From positions 36,517 to 100,516 of the forward strand of contig CAYOJK010000009.1 in the NCBI GenBank assembly GCA_964404285.1: DNA of 64,000 nucleotides, written 5' to 3'. Source of the stretch: JBASEY01 sp964404285. GTDB taxonomy: Bacteria; CSSED10-310. Under the pieces are notes generated by a model. The model saw nothing but the letters and a program-made list of their open reading frames with translations, was not told where the DNA came from and did no database searches. Positions within the stretch are counted from its first letter, which is position 1. Every line of letters begins with the position of its first letter. This document shows positions 1 to 8,950 of the stretch, piece by piece. Position numbers and translations under genes: made by a program.

Positions 1-1454
1 TCCGTGTCCTATTGATGCGTATGGGTTGGCTTGGGGAGCGGGATCGATTTGCCTGGGACCCCAAACCCGGCGTTCCGGCTCGGCTGAAATGTCGAGGTCA
101 AGTCATTCCAGGCACCAGAACAGCCGCGTATGAAGTTTGTATAACCGATATTGGTCTGGATCCAATCCCTTACGCGGTCGCTGATGCAGTGATGTTCGCC
201 GATGGCAGACCAGTGGTTGAAATACGAGGCATGTCCGTTCAGTTGAATGGATTGACACGATCGACAATCGAACATGTCTGGAGTTCCAAAACAGCGCCCC
301 TGAAGCTAGATGGTGTCCATTCCGTGAAAAGTCTTGCTACTACGATCGGAACTGAACAAGAGTATCCTGAACCAGGTCTTCTGCCCGCTTTATATAATAA
401 GGAAAACATCCTGGCATTTTCCAACGGTAAACCGTCTGAAGGGTATGGTAATCGATATCTCCCGTTTGATGACGATCGTTTTATCGCTCGTCTTCCCGGA
501 CCTCCATACCAGTTCCTTGACCGAGTGGTATCCGTGCAGGCTGAACCATGGAAAATGACCGCGGGAGGCTATGTCGTCACGGAGTACGATATGCCGGCGT
601 CCGATTGGTATCTCGATGCGAACGGCTCATCGGGTATGCCCTATGCCGTTCTGCTCGAAATCGCCTTGCAGCCCTGCGGCTGGTATTCCGCCTATATGGG
701 TTCGGCTCTGCATAGTGACACTGATCTACACTATAGGAATCTGGGCGGCAGCGGTGTGATTCATCGGCTTCCGATGTCCGGAAACAATACCATTGCTGTC
801 GCTGTGAAATCATTGGCCGTATCGCATTCCGGCGGCATGATTCTTCAGAATTTCGCTTTCAAGGTCTACGACAAACAAGGTGATATTTATACCGGTGAAA
901 CCAATTTTGGATTTTTTGATCCTTTAGCATTGAAAAATCAGGTGGGAATCCAAGATACAAAACCAATCGATACCGCGCAGTATTCCGCCAGTGAACCCAT
1001 CCCCTATCCTGATCATCCTTTGCTGACAAAACCACCTTTAACAATGATCGATACCATCACGGTCATGGATGTGAAAGGAGGCCCTGAAGGCTTGGGCTTT
1101 ATTGAAGGTTCAAAACAAGTCAAACCTGAAGAATGGTTTTTCGCAGCTCATTTTTATCAAGACCCCGTTTGGCCGGGATCGCTGGGAATTGAAGCTTTTT
1201 TACAGCTTTTACAACTTTTGGCTCTGGAACGCTGGGGGCAAGCCGTCAAACGATTTGAAATCACGAATACGCGTCATCGCTGGCGTTACCGTGGCCAGGT
1301 GATACCGGCAAACAGCGAGGTCACGGTTCAGGCCTTTGTCACGGCTGTTGATGAAACTCGGAAAACCATTCGAGCCAATGGTATTCTGGCCGTTGACGGA
1401 TTGCCGATCTACACTATATCCGACTTTGAATTGGCCGCTATCACGTCAGATTAA
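1..1454 (+). CDS. PfaC-type polyunsaturated fatty acid synthase dehydratase region (5' end outside window)
   Basis: The frame is open to the left edge, so this is the 3' part of a larger gene. From the TTG at 12 about 480 residues are read. Three hot-dog (FabA-like dehydratase) segments can be seen: residues 1-75 look like the second half of a preceding domain ('CRGQVIPGT'), 160-310 carry 'LLEIALQPCGWYSAY', and 335-475 carry 'HFYQDPVWPGSLGIEAF' with the likely catalytic His near residue 380. These phrases are typical of PfaC-like dehydratases of PUFA and heterocyst-type lipid synthases, which dehydrate or isomerise hydroxyacyl-ACP in the cytoplasm. It could belong to another iterative lipid PKS rather than a true PUFA synthase. 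The upstream genes (ketosynthase, ACPs) would lie left of the window. It overlaps the convergent dgkA by 9 bp. Confidence 0.75.
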   Translation, partial: RVLLMRMGWLGERDRFAWDPKPGVPARLKCRGQVIPGTRTAAYEVCITDIGLDPIPYAVADAVMFADGRPVVEIRGMSVQLNGLTRSTIEHVWSSKTAPLKLDGVHSVKSLATTIGTEQEYPEPGLLPALYNKENILAFSNGKPSEGYGNRYLPFDDDRFIARLPGPPYQFLDRVVSVQAEPWKMTAGGYVVTEYDMPASDWYLDANGSSGMPYAVLLEIALQPCGWYSAYMGSALHSDTDLHYRNLGGSGVIHRLPMSGNNTIAVAVKSLAVSHSGGMILQNFAFKVYDKQGDIYTGETNFGFFDPLALKNQVGIQDTKPIDTAQYSASEPIPYPDHPLLTKPPLTMIDTITVMDVKGGPEGLGFIEGSKQVKPEEWFFAAHFYQDPVWPGSLGIEAFLQLLQLLALERWGQAVKRFEITNTRHRWRYRGQVIPANSEVTVQAFVTAVDETRKTIRANGILAVDGLPIYTISDFELAAITSD

Positions 1455-1808
1455 AAACCATAACCAGGTTCCACTGGCTAGCAGAATACTCAAAAATACC
1501 GCCGCGCTGCCAAGGTCTTTGGCGATTTTCGCCATGTCACTGTAGCCAGGTGATACCATGTCAACGATCGTTTCTATTGCCGTGTTTAGAATTTCCACAA
1601 TCAGCACAAGCGTATTGACCATGATCAATCGCCAGGTGACTTCAGTTGGAAGACGAAGATACATCAGGAGCATCAAAAGCGCTATATACAAGGCTATTTC
1701 CATTCTAAATGCACGTTCCCGCATGACGAATCTGAGGCCTGAAACAGAGAAAATAAATGCTTTTCCCAGTTTTTTTATCACATTCTTTGAGTCGGCTTTT
1801 CTTTCCAT
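1446..1808 (-). CDS. dgkA: Diacylglycerol kinase (DgkA family)
   Basis: A 120-residue protein with three hydrophobic helices, the usual size of the prokaryotic integral-membrane diacylglycerol kinase. The family signature 'EILNTAIETIVD' lies at about residues 72-83 and the protein ends in a hydrophobic helix. The enzyme phosphorylates diacylglycerol or undecaprenol at the inner membrane to recycle lipid carriers. Its 3' end overlaps the 3' end of the convergent fatty-acid-synthase-like gene. Whether it prefers diacylglycerol or undecaprenol cannot be told from the sequence. Confidence 0.9.
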   Translation of the reverse strand: MERKADSKNVIKKLGKAFIFSVSGLRFVMRERAFRMEIALYIALLMLLMYLRLPTEVTWRLIMVNTLVLIVEILNTAIETIVDMVSPGYSDMAKIAKDLGSAAVFLSILLASGTWLWFLI

Positions 1809-2103
1809 TCTAAATTACCAAGCAGATATCGATCATCTGTTCATAATTCTCAAAAATCATAATATATGGATAGCAGCGCAAGTCAATTTATCAGAACAGG
1901 TGAATGCGGAAATATCGGTATCAGTAAAGTGAAGTGACCTAGATAACTACATCTCTTGTGAAAAACACCGTTGATGTTGCATGTTTTTATAATTTCTTTT
2001 AGTATCGATCATGATCTTTGAGTAGCAATATCTATTCAAATGAACGTATGAGTTCTGAGAGTAAAAGATATTTTTTTAACACCTTTTTCAATGGAGGAAA
2101 CCA
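1809..2103. other. Intergenic region between divergent dgkA and the DUF4282-like gene
   Basis: About 295 bp, AT-rich, with no convincing ORF. It must hold the promoters of both divergent genes. A TATAAT at 1988-1993 is the best -10 candidate for the forward gene, but no -35 sits at a normal distance, so no promoter is called. Confidence 0.5.
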
Positions 2104-2403
2104 ATGAATCAAAAAGGGGCTTTGGAAACGTTATTCGATTTTTCTTTCTCTGAGTTTATCACAACTCGTATCATTAAAATTATTTTTATTATTGGTATTC
2201 TTGGGGCAGCCGTGGGAACTCTGTTCTTCATTATTGCAGGTTTTTCGTATAAAGTACTTGTGGGAATACTGTTTCTGCTAGTGTCGCCAATCATTTTTTT
2301 CATATATGTATTGGCCGCCAGAGTCTGGTGTGAGATGATCATTGTTATATTCAAAATTGCGGAAAACACTTCCCGTTTGGTGGAACAGAAAAAACACGAA
2401 TAG
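2104..2403 (+). CDS. DUF4282-like small membrane protein
   Basis: A 99-residue protein with two long hydrophobic helices (about 24-46 and 50-75) separated by a short turn and followed by a charged tail ending 'QKKHE'. The pattern of an N-terminal 'FDFSFSEFITTRIIK' and two helices matches DUF4282 proteins as I recall them. The ATG at 2104 is preceded by a good GGAGG-type ribosome binding site ('atggaggaaacc'). It is an inner-membrane protein of unknown function; nothing in its surroundings suggests a role. Confidence 0.65.
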   Translation: MNQKGALETLFDFSFSEFITTRIIKIIFIIGILGAAVGTLFFIIAGFSYKVLVGILFLLVSPIIFFIYVLAARVWCEMIIVIFKIAENTSRLVEQKKHE

Positions 2404-2516
2404 TTGTCCCTGTGTCAGCGGCCTTCAAATCGCTTCGTGTTAGCGACATGGATATCTTTATCAAACATCTTTCTGTGGAAAAGACAGGCTGGCTGTCTGA
2501 GTTTTGATTACCTGAT

Positions 2517-3800
2517 TTGGAACAGTTGCGCAGACGGAAAAAAGGACGGGTTCGATCTGCCCGTTTTAAATGGTCTTTGGAGTGGTTGGAAGCTGTCTTC
2601 ACAAAACTCGGTCTCGATATTTCTGATCGCCAACACATCAAAAGCATCGCATCCGCTATAAAAAAACTCAGCGATACCTTTATCGATCAAACCGGGACAA
2701 AGCCGGTCAGCAACAGAAACCCACCCGCTCAATCACGATGGTTGTATGGTAATGACAACCTGCTTAGAACGGCTTATGCCGCCTATTATCTTCCTGTCAA
2801 TGTGCCCAAAATTGTAGAAATATTGGAATCTATGTGGTTCCGCTGGGATACTGTTCAGCATATTCTGGATATTGGATCAGGTCCTGGGACCGCAGCGGTT
2901 GCCTGCCTTATAGCCCGAGTTCGTGCAGGTTTGACATCACCAATCGATATCACGGTCTGTGATCACAGTCGTGATTTTTTAGAACTGTCAAAGAAGATAA
3001 TCATTCTATTTCGACGTATTTTGAATATTCCGGGTGACGATCGTTTTTTTCTCTTCGATCTATCGTCTGATTCAGATAAACGTGACCATGCGTATCTGAA
3101 AACAGGATATGACTTAGCGTTGGCAGCCAATATTATCGCAGAAATACCCGAGATAGCCTCAGCCAGATTGGCGGACTTTTTTGCCGGCCTTGTCAATCCC
3201 GGCGGACACGTCGTTTTTCTCGAGCCTGCTCGGCGGCAACCGGCGCGTCATGTCACCGCTATTCGGGATGAACTGACGCATCATGGCTGGAACGTTTTAT
3301 ATCCTTGCCCGGCTTCATATCCTTGTCCTCTGATGTCTGATCGAAAAGACTGGTGTCACCACAGGCTGTTTTGGCAAGCGCCTGAACATATTTCCGCAAT
3401 TGACAGATTGATTGGTATGGAGAAAAACCTGTTGAATTTCACCGGTTTTATTCTGGAAAAGCCATTGGAAACCGACCTAAAACCTGTTGAATCAGAAGCT
3501 TTTAATTGTGATCAGAATCAAATCGGCGTTCGTGTATGCCTTCCCTGTAGAGTCATCTCGGATGTGAGGCCACAAAAAGGGCGATATTGTGTGCATGTTT
3601 GCGGTGTTTTCGATGGAAAAGCACGTGCGTTACAGGCATTGTTGGAAAAAAAACGAATGACCGATTATACTGGCTTACTAGCGAATCTGGCTCGATACGA
3701 CCTGATTCGTTTGGAAAATGTCAGTATTCGGGGGAATCAATTGATTTTGGATGAAAACAGCCGACTTACGACATGTATTAAGGATGATGATCGGGAGTGA
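2517..3800 (+). CDS. Rsm22-like small-ribosomal-subunit methyltransferase
   Basis: 427 residues from a TTG at 2517. The SAM-binding loop 'LDIGSGPGTAA' is at about 116-126 and a cysteine cluster 'CPASYPCPLMSDRKDWCHHR' is at 264-283. This pairing is the hallmark of the Rsm22/METTL17 family, which acts on ribosomal small subunits and in which the cysteines are reported to hold an iron-sulfur cluster. 'RVCLPCRVI' nearer the C-terminus could supply further cysteines. The start is uncertain: no ATG or clear ribosome binding site is near 2517, and the same frame continues upstream past an in-frame TGA (2505-2507) to an ATG at 2448 (see findings). pcnB follows after 9 bp, so the two are probably co-transcribed. 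Confidence 0.75.
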   Translation: MEQLRRRKKGRVRSARFKWSLEWLEAVFTKLGLDISDRQHIKSIASAIKKLSDTFIDQTGTKPVSNRNPPAQSRWLYGNDNLLRTAYAAYYLPVNVPKIVEILESMWFRWDTVQHILDIGSGPGTAAVACLIARVRAGLTSPIDITVCDHSRDFLELSKKIIILFRRILNIPGDDRFFLFDLSSDSDKRDHAYLKTGYDLALAANIIAEIPEIASARLADFFAGLVNPGGHVVFLEPARRQPARHVTAIRDELTHHGWNVLYPCPASYPCPLMSDRKDWCHHRLFWQAPEHISAIDRLIGMEKNLLNFTGFILEKPLETDLKPVESEAFNCDQNQIGVRVCLPCRVISDVRPQKGRYCVHVCGVFDGKARALQALLEKKRMTDYTGLLANLARYDLIRLENVSIRGNQLILDENSRLTTCIKDDDRE

Positions 3801-3809
3801 TCGACACGC

Positions 3810-5138
3810 ATGGACCCTGTTATTCTGCCGCGTGACAAACACAATATTTCTCGCGCAAACATCGATCGAGACGCTTTAAAAGTATTGTACCGGCTGCATC
3901 ATAACGGATATCTGGCCTATCTTGTCGGCGGCAGTGTCCGAGACCTCCTATTGGGAAGACAACCCAAAGATTTCGATGTTGTCACTGATGCCCGCCCACA
4001 GCAAATCAAACATCTTTTCCGCAACGCATTTCTAGTAGGCCGACGATTCCAACTGGTACACATCGCTTTCCGTGATAAGCGAATCGAAACATCGACATTT
4101 CGGAAATGCCCCAAACCGGATAACGATGAAAACGGTGATTCGAATGATTTGCTTCTTCGCTGTGAAAATGAATTCGGAACGCCTCTTGAAGATGCAACCC
4201 GCAGAGATTTCACTATAAACGGCTTATTTTATAATATCGCTGATTTTTCTGTCATTGACTATGTAGGCGGGTTGAAGGATTTAGAAAATCAGACGCTTCG
4301 CAGTATTGGCGACCCCTGTATCCGTTTTCAAGAAGACCCTGTGCGTATGATACGTGCAGTCCGTATCAGCGGGCGAACAGGGTTTAAACTTGCCAATGAC
4401 GTCAACCAGGCAATTCATGAGTATCGTGAACATATTCTCCGATGCTCCCATGCAAGAGTTTTAGAGGAGATACTCCAATTACTCAGACACAACTCCTCTG
4501 AGCCATCGATACGTCTGTTGCGTGATACCGGATTAATGGAAATTATACTCCCGGAAATTTTTGATCACTGGAACGATCCTGAAAAAGAAAAACGGGCGTC
4601 TCAACTATTAAAATCGTTGGATAGCGTGTCTGAACCGACATTCCCGAAAACACCATCATTACTTCTCACTGCCCTTTTTTTGCCGGTCATAGAGGATATC
4701 ACCGATGATTTTGAACCAGGAAAAGAGCTTCGTGTGCTCGTTGAAAAAACACTCAAACCTTTCTCAAACCGCACACATTTACCGCGTCGATTCTTTGATA
4801 GAATCACTCAAATCAGTATTGCTCAACGCTGGTTTCAACCCAAAAAACATAAGCGTTTTCGACCGTCATCGTTTGTTAAGCGAGTCTTTTTCAAGGAAAC
4901 GCTCGCTCTGGCATCACTATATGTGCCCAATGAAGACGACCAATGGCAACGTAACCGTGATAAATGGCGTTCACGAATATTGAATTCTGATCTGTCCAAA
5001 AAAGAAAAAGATCAGCTCCTGCGCTTGCTGCGATTTAAATCGCGGCGTTCCAGTCGAAAACACAAGAAAAAGAACACCTTCCTACACCAACCCGCCACTA
5101 ACGCCAATAACAAACATGACCAGGAAACCTCACCATGA
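3810..5138 (+). CDS. pcnB: Poly(A) polymerase / CCA-adding-type nucleotidyltransferase
   Basis: 442 residues. The nucleotidyltransferase motif 'GGSVRDLLLGRQPKDFD' begins at about residue 40, with metal-binding DxD-like aspartates, and 'RRDFTINGLFYN' is at 131-142; both are typical of class II poly(A) polymerases and tRNA nucleotidyltransferases. The long region after the catalytic head, with 'EDPVRMIRAVR', and the very basic C-terminal tail favour PcnB, which 3'-adenylates RNAs, over a CCA-adding enzyme. The ATG at 3810 lies 9 bp after the preceding stop. The stop overlaps the next start (ATGA, 5135-5138), indicating translational coupling. Confidence 0.85.
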   Translation: MDPVILPRDKHNISRANIDRDALKVLYRLHHNGYLAYLVGGSVRDLLLGRQPKDFDVVTDARPQQIKHLFRNAFLVGRRFQLVHIAFRDKRIETSTFRKCPKPDNDENGDSNDLLLRCENEFGTPLEDATRRDFTINGLFYNIADFSVIDYVGGLKDLENQTLRSIGDPCIRFQEDPVRMIRAVRISGRTGFKLANDVNQAIHEYREHILRCSHARVLEEILQLLRHNSSEPSIRLLRDTGLMEIILPEIFDHWNDPEKEKRASQLLKSLDSVSEPTFPKTPSLLLTALFLPVIEDITDDFEPGKELRVLVEKTLKPFSNRTHLPRRFFDRITQISIAQRWFQPKKHKRFRPSSFVKRVFFKETLALASLYVPNEDDQWQRNRDKWRSRILNSDLSKKEKDQLLRLLRFKSRRSSRKHKKKNTFLHQPATNANNKHDQETSP

Positions 5139-5911
5139 CTCGAAAACCATATTCTGACAAAACAGATAAACACCATTACAGTTATACAGCCTATCAAGAA
5201 GATTCCGTGACCCAACAATTCGATGCAGCTCGATTCAGCGGCTTCTTTGGACAGCTCATTGCCGAACACCAGCAAAATTTTATTCTTCAACAAATCGGAT
5301 CGCCGAAAGGGCTCCGCATTCTGGATATCGGCGCCGGTACCGGCCGCACTTCGCTTCCTCTTAGCCGAATGGATGCCAATATCTACGCTGCTGACGCATC
5401 CTTGAAAATGCTGCAAATACTTCAACAAAAAGCCTTTCTTCAAGGAGCTTATATTCCTCTGTCACGTATCGATGCACACGCACTCCCTTTTGCCGATCAA
5501 TCATTCGATGTCGTTCTATCGTTTCGCTTGATCATGCATGTCATTGATTGGAAACATGTGCTTAGCGAACTTTGTCGGGTTTCGCGGGATTATGTGATTT
5601 TAGATTTCCCGCCTATGTCCGGCTTTGCCGGCTTGGCGCCGTTGATCCATCCGGTCATCCGGCTGTTTCAAGAACATTATCAATCCTACCGCGTATTTCG
5701 GATCAAAGAGATCGTATCGGCATTTCAGTCTGAAAAATACGAAGTGACCGCTTTGGATAAGCATTTGGTTTTGCCGTTCGGACTGCATCGACGTCTCAAT
5801 TCACCAGCTTTCACACGCATCACCGAAACGTTTCTGCAAAAAATTGGATTTCGAGACATGTTCGGTGCGCCTATCACTCTTGTTGCACGCAGAAAGAGAG
5901 ATTCTGTATGA
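5135..5911 (+). CDS. Class I SAM-dependent methyltransferase (Methyltransf_11 type)
   Basis: 258 residues with motif I 'ILDIGAGTGRTS' at about 62-73, an acidic motif II 'IYAADAS', and 'LPFADQSFDVVLSFRLIMH', the usual layout of small-molecule methyltransferases of the UbiE/Methyltransf_11 group. The substrate is not evident. It is coupled by ATGA overlaps to pcnB upstream and to the glycosyltransferase downstream, so a role in modifying a glycan or lipid intermediate is inferred. Confidence 0.75.
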   Translation: MTRKPYSDKTDKHHYSYTAYQEDSVTQQFDAARFSGFFGQLIAEHQQNFILQQIGSPKGLRILDIGAGTGRTSLPLSRMDANIYAADASLKMLQILQQKAFLQGAYIPLSRIDAHALPFADQSFDVVLSFRLIMHVIDWKHVLSELCRVSRDYVILDFPPMSGFAGLAPLIHPVIRLFQEHYQSYRVFRIKEIVSAFQSEKYEVTALDKHLVLPFGLHRRLNSPAFTRITETFLQKIGFRDMFGAPITLVARRKRDSV

Positions 5912-7095
5912 TCGAAAATTTGAAAATCCTGATGATTGCTCCGGAGCCGGTTTTTCGAGTCCGCGGCACTCCCTTCAGCGTTCGTGATAGATGTCGAGTT
6001 TTTTCAGATTTAGGCCATACTGTTGATTTGTTGACCTATCCTTTTGGAGATGACTTTTCTTTCCCTGGCCTAAAAATCCATCGTATCAGAAGAGTTCCGG
6101 GTATCAAAGATATAGCCATCGGGTTTTCTTGGCAGAAAATCCCATTGGATGCCCTCTTATTCGCCAAAACTTTCGCGGCATTGCACCGTACTCGCTACGA
6201 TCTTGTCCATACGCATGAAGAAGCTGGAATGATCGGCGCCCTTCTAGGACGCTTGTTCCGAACGCCACACCTTTACGATATGCACTCCAGCTTGCCGCAA
6301 CAGTTCGATAACTATAAAACATCAGGCTCAGGTATCGTCATGAAATTTATGCGTTGGTCTGAAAAATATATCCTTACGCATAGCGATACCGTGATCGCAA
6401 TCTGCCCTCACCTAAAACAAATTGCGTTGGAAACGGTTCCTGACGCCAATGTCCATGTCATCGAAAATCTGGCTCAGCAAACAAACACAGACCCGTCACC
6501 GGAAGATGTTGTTGGCCTTCGAAGAGAATACGGTTTGGAAAACGCTTTTGTCGTCGGTTATACAGGCACGTTTGAGGTCAACCAGGGATTGGAACTGATG
6601 GCAAAAGCATTGGCGCTGGTTCAAGATTCTATGCCGGACGCCAAGCTGTTTTTCGTAGGAGGCAAACCGGAACAAGTGAACGTTTTTCGTGACTTTTGTC
6701 GGGAGTTAGGTATTGAAGATCGTGTGGTATTACCTGGAATTCTACCGCCTGAAAAAATGCAGACCGTCATGATGGCATGCGATGTTTTGACCTCGCCCCG
6801 AAGTCGTGGAACTAATACGCCATTAAAGATATATAGTTATCTTAAGTCCAGTGTTCCGATCCTCGCCACTGATCTTTTGACGCATACTCAGGTGCTGGAC
6901 AACAACACAGCTATTCTGACTGAACCCACGCCGGAATCCTTGAGTGAAGGACTTTTAAAACTGTATAATGACACGTCTCTTAGAAAGAGCTTGGCTCAAG
7001 CTGCGCTGGAGCTCGAACAAAAGCATTACAGTTATCCGGCCTATCGAGAAAAAACAATTCAACTGCTGGATACGATTCCTGCTTTGAAAAAATAA
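5908..7095 (+). CDS. Glycosyltransferase family 4
   Basis: 395 residues with a GT-B fold pattern. The N-terminal half has an 'RGTPFSVRDRCRVFSDLGH' acceptor-side loop; the C-terminal half has the nucleotide-sugar side 'VVGYTGTFEVNQGLELM' and 'LTSPRSRGTNTPLKIYSYL', the GT4 donor-binding stretch. It would transfer a sugar from a nucleotide sugar to a lipid-linked or surface glycan at the cytoplasmic face. It overlaps the upstream methyltransferase by 4 bp, and an acyltransferase, flippase-like protein and epimerase follow. The exact sugar is unknown. Confidence 0.8.
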   Translation: MIENLKILMIAPEPVFRVRGTPFSVRDRCRVFSDLGHTVDLLTYPFGDDFSFPGLKIHRIRRVPGIKDIAIGFSWQKIPLDALLFAKTFAALHRTRYDLVHTHEEAGMIGALLGRLFRTPHLYDMHSSLPQQFDNYKTSGSGIVMKFMRWSEKYILTHSDTVIAICPHLKQIALETVPDANVHVIENLAQQTNTDPSPEDVVGLRREYGLENAFVVGYTGTFEVNQGLELMAKALALVQDSMPDAKLFFVGGKPEQVNVFRDFCRELGIEDRVVLPGILPPEKMQTVMMACDVLTSPRSRGTNTPLKIYSYLKSSVPILATDLLTHTQVLDNNTAILTEPTPESLSEGLLKLYNDTSLRKSLAQAALELEQKHYSYPAYREKTIQLLDTIPALKK

Positions 7096-7136
7096 TGTGC
7101 CGATATGTGGTTTTGCAGCTAAATGGAGGATAATGG

Positions 7137-7931
7137 ATGGCGGATAATCACCATCAAGAAGCTAAAACCGATTTACAGGCGACTTTGACGGATACTCAAC
7201 ACTCAGCGCTGAAAAAATACAAAGAATTGGTTATTGGCGACCTCGGCTTCGGCACATTATTGAAATATGAGCTGATCATGTTGCTGTGTAATGCGACGCC
7301 GGGAGCTCTTGGTTTTTTTCTACGGAAAATACTGTACCCCAGATTATTCAAGCATGTCGGCAAAGGAACAGTGTTTGGAAGAAACATGACGATCCGTCAT
7401 CCCGGAAAAATCACGATCGGCGACAACTGTGTTTTTGACGATATGGTCGTATTGGATGCAAAAGGCTCGGATAAAACGGGTATTTCTATCGGTGACAACG
7501 TCATTATCGCTCGCAACACCGTGTTATCATGTAAAGGCGGTGTCATAGAAATCGGAGACAATTCGAATATCAGCCTAAACTGCATGATCCATTCGGAAAA
7601 GACGGTTGTCATTGGAAAAAACAATCTTTGGGCTGCGTATTGTTACGTCATCGGTGGCGGCAGCCATGATTTCGATCGCGTGGACATCCCGATCATGCAA
7701 CAGGGTTCACAGGTGATCGGCGTCAAAATGGACGATGATATCTGGTTGGGCGCTGGTGTCACTATTCTGGATGGGTGTCACATCGGTACAGGTGTGGTGA
7801 TCGGAGCCTGTTCATTGGTCACTAAAAGCATTCCCGATTACCACCTGGCTGCCGGGTCACCTGCCCGCGTCATACGCGATCGACGTAACATCCAAACCTC
7901 AGAAGACCATTCAGGAAAAGCCAAGCAATGA
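7137..7931 (+). CDS. Hexapeptide-repeat acyltransferase
   Basis: 264 residues. From about residue 80 it shows imperfect hexapeptide repeats of the left-handed beta-helix type ('ITIGDNCVFDD', 'ISIGDNVIIARN', 'VVIGKNNLWAAY'), ending in 'GAGVTILDGCHIGTG' and 'AAGSPARVIRD', the usual end of O-acetyltransferases such as WecH-, CysE- or LacA-like enzymes. A hydrophobic stretch near 45-65 may attach it to the membrane. The ATG at 7137 has a GGAGG site. It overlaps the next gene by 4 bp. It probably acetylates a sugar of the glycan made by its neighbours. Confidence 0.8.
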   Translation: MADNHHQEAKTDLQATLTDTQHSALKKYKELVIGDLGFGTLLKYELIMLLCNATPGALGFFLRKILYPRLFKHVGKGTVFGRNMTIRHPGKITIGDNCVFDDMVVLDAKGSDKTGISIGDNVIIARNTVLSCKGGVIEIGDNSNISLNCMIHSEKTVVIGKNNLWAAYCYVIGGGSHDFDRVDIPIMQQGSQVIGVKMDDDIWLGAGVTILDGCHIGTGVVIGACSLVTKSIPDYHLAAGSPARVIRDRRNIQTSEDHSGKAKQ

Positions 7932-8950
7932 ACCCGAAAAAACGTAAAATCATTCTGACAATCGTCAAGCTTCTGTTCAGCGGCGGCCTGATCACCTGGA
8001 TGTTGATCTCCCTGTGGCGAAAAGGCCAGATAAGCGCCGTTTACGACGAATTTATTTCTACTCATCTCGGTTTACTGATATTAGCCGCGTCCCTACACAT
8101 GACAGGCCTGCTGGTGTCGTCGTTTCGCTGGCAAGCCCTGTTGAAAGCTCAAGGTATCCGACAGCCGATTATACGATTGTTTTCGTATTATTTGGTCGGC
8201 CACTTCTTTAACATGTTTCTGCCGACGCGTGTCGGTGGTGATCTGATGCGCATTTACGATACGTCTCGGGATCACGGCTCAGCGATCCAACCCACTGCCG
8301 TCGTTTTGGTCGAGCGTATTTCGGGTATGCTGACCCAGCTTTTGATGGCCTCGATTGTGCTGTTGTTGAAAATCGATATTGGTTTTGACTATTTATCTCG
8401 TATTCCCGGTGTCTATTTGGGTATAACCCTGTTTTTTCTGATCCTGGTCACCGCACCTTTCCTATTGCATCCGAAACTTGAATCGCTGGTGACAGGTATT
8501 TTGAAAAGACTGGCTGTTCCAAGAAAAATGTTGGATATCATTCACCAAATTTACAGCGCGTTTCGAATTTATCTTAAAACACCCGGTTTGTTTCTGATAG
8601 CGTTGTCATGGGGAATTCTATTGCAGCTCAATTATATTCTTCACTACTGGGTTCTGGCCCGTGCATTGGGGTTGTCTATCGATTTCACCTTCTTTCTTGT
8701 CATCATACCTATACGCACGGTTACATTGATGTTTCCGTTCACGATCAATGCGATCGGATTACGCGAATGGTTCGACATCACCGCTTTCAGTTTCCTGGGT
8801 ATCGCCAAACCGGTCGCAGTGGCTTTTGCTGAGTTGGGTTGGTTGGTTCAAATTATAGTGGCGGTTTTCGGAGGTGTTTATTATACCTTCCGAAAAAAGC
8901 ATCAAACATCCGGCACATGTATTGAGAAACAAAAACGTAATGCCTCCTGA
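7928..8950 (+). CDS. UPF0104 / lysylphosphatidylglycerol-synthase-TM-like flippase family protein
   Basis: 340 residues with about eight membrane helices and the family phrase 'FNMFLPTRVGGDLMRIYD' near residues 92-109, where UPF0104/YbhN members carry an invariant GGD. A second conserved stretch 'INAIGLREWFDITAF' lies near 275. It lacks the soluble domain of MprF. Members next to glycosyltransferases are thought to act in translocation of lipid-linked or glycan intermediates, though this is seldom proven. Its gene overlaps both neighbours. Confidence 0.8.
   Translation: MNPKKRKIILTIVKLLFSGGLITWMLISLWRKGQISAVYDEFISTHLGLLILAASLHMTGLLVSSFRWQALLKAQGIRQPIIRLFSYYLVGHFFNMFLPTRVGGDLMRIYDTSRDHGSAIQPTAVVLVERISGMLTQLLMASIVLLLKIDIGFDYLSRIPGVYLGITLFFLILVTAPFLLHPKLESLVTGILKRLAVPRKMLDIIHQIYSAFRIYLKTPGLFLIALSWGILLQLNYILHYWVLARALGLSIDFTFFLVIIPIRTVTLMFPFTINAIGLREWFDITAFSFLGIAKPVAVAFAELGWLVQIIVAVFGGVYYTFRKKHQTSGTCIEKQKRNAS

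Noticed and set aside
1971..1993. TTGATG and TATAAT as a promoter for the DUF4282-like gene
   Set aside because: The spacer is only 11 bp, too short for a sigma70 promoter.
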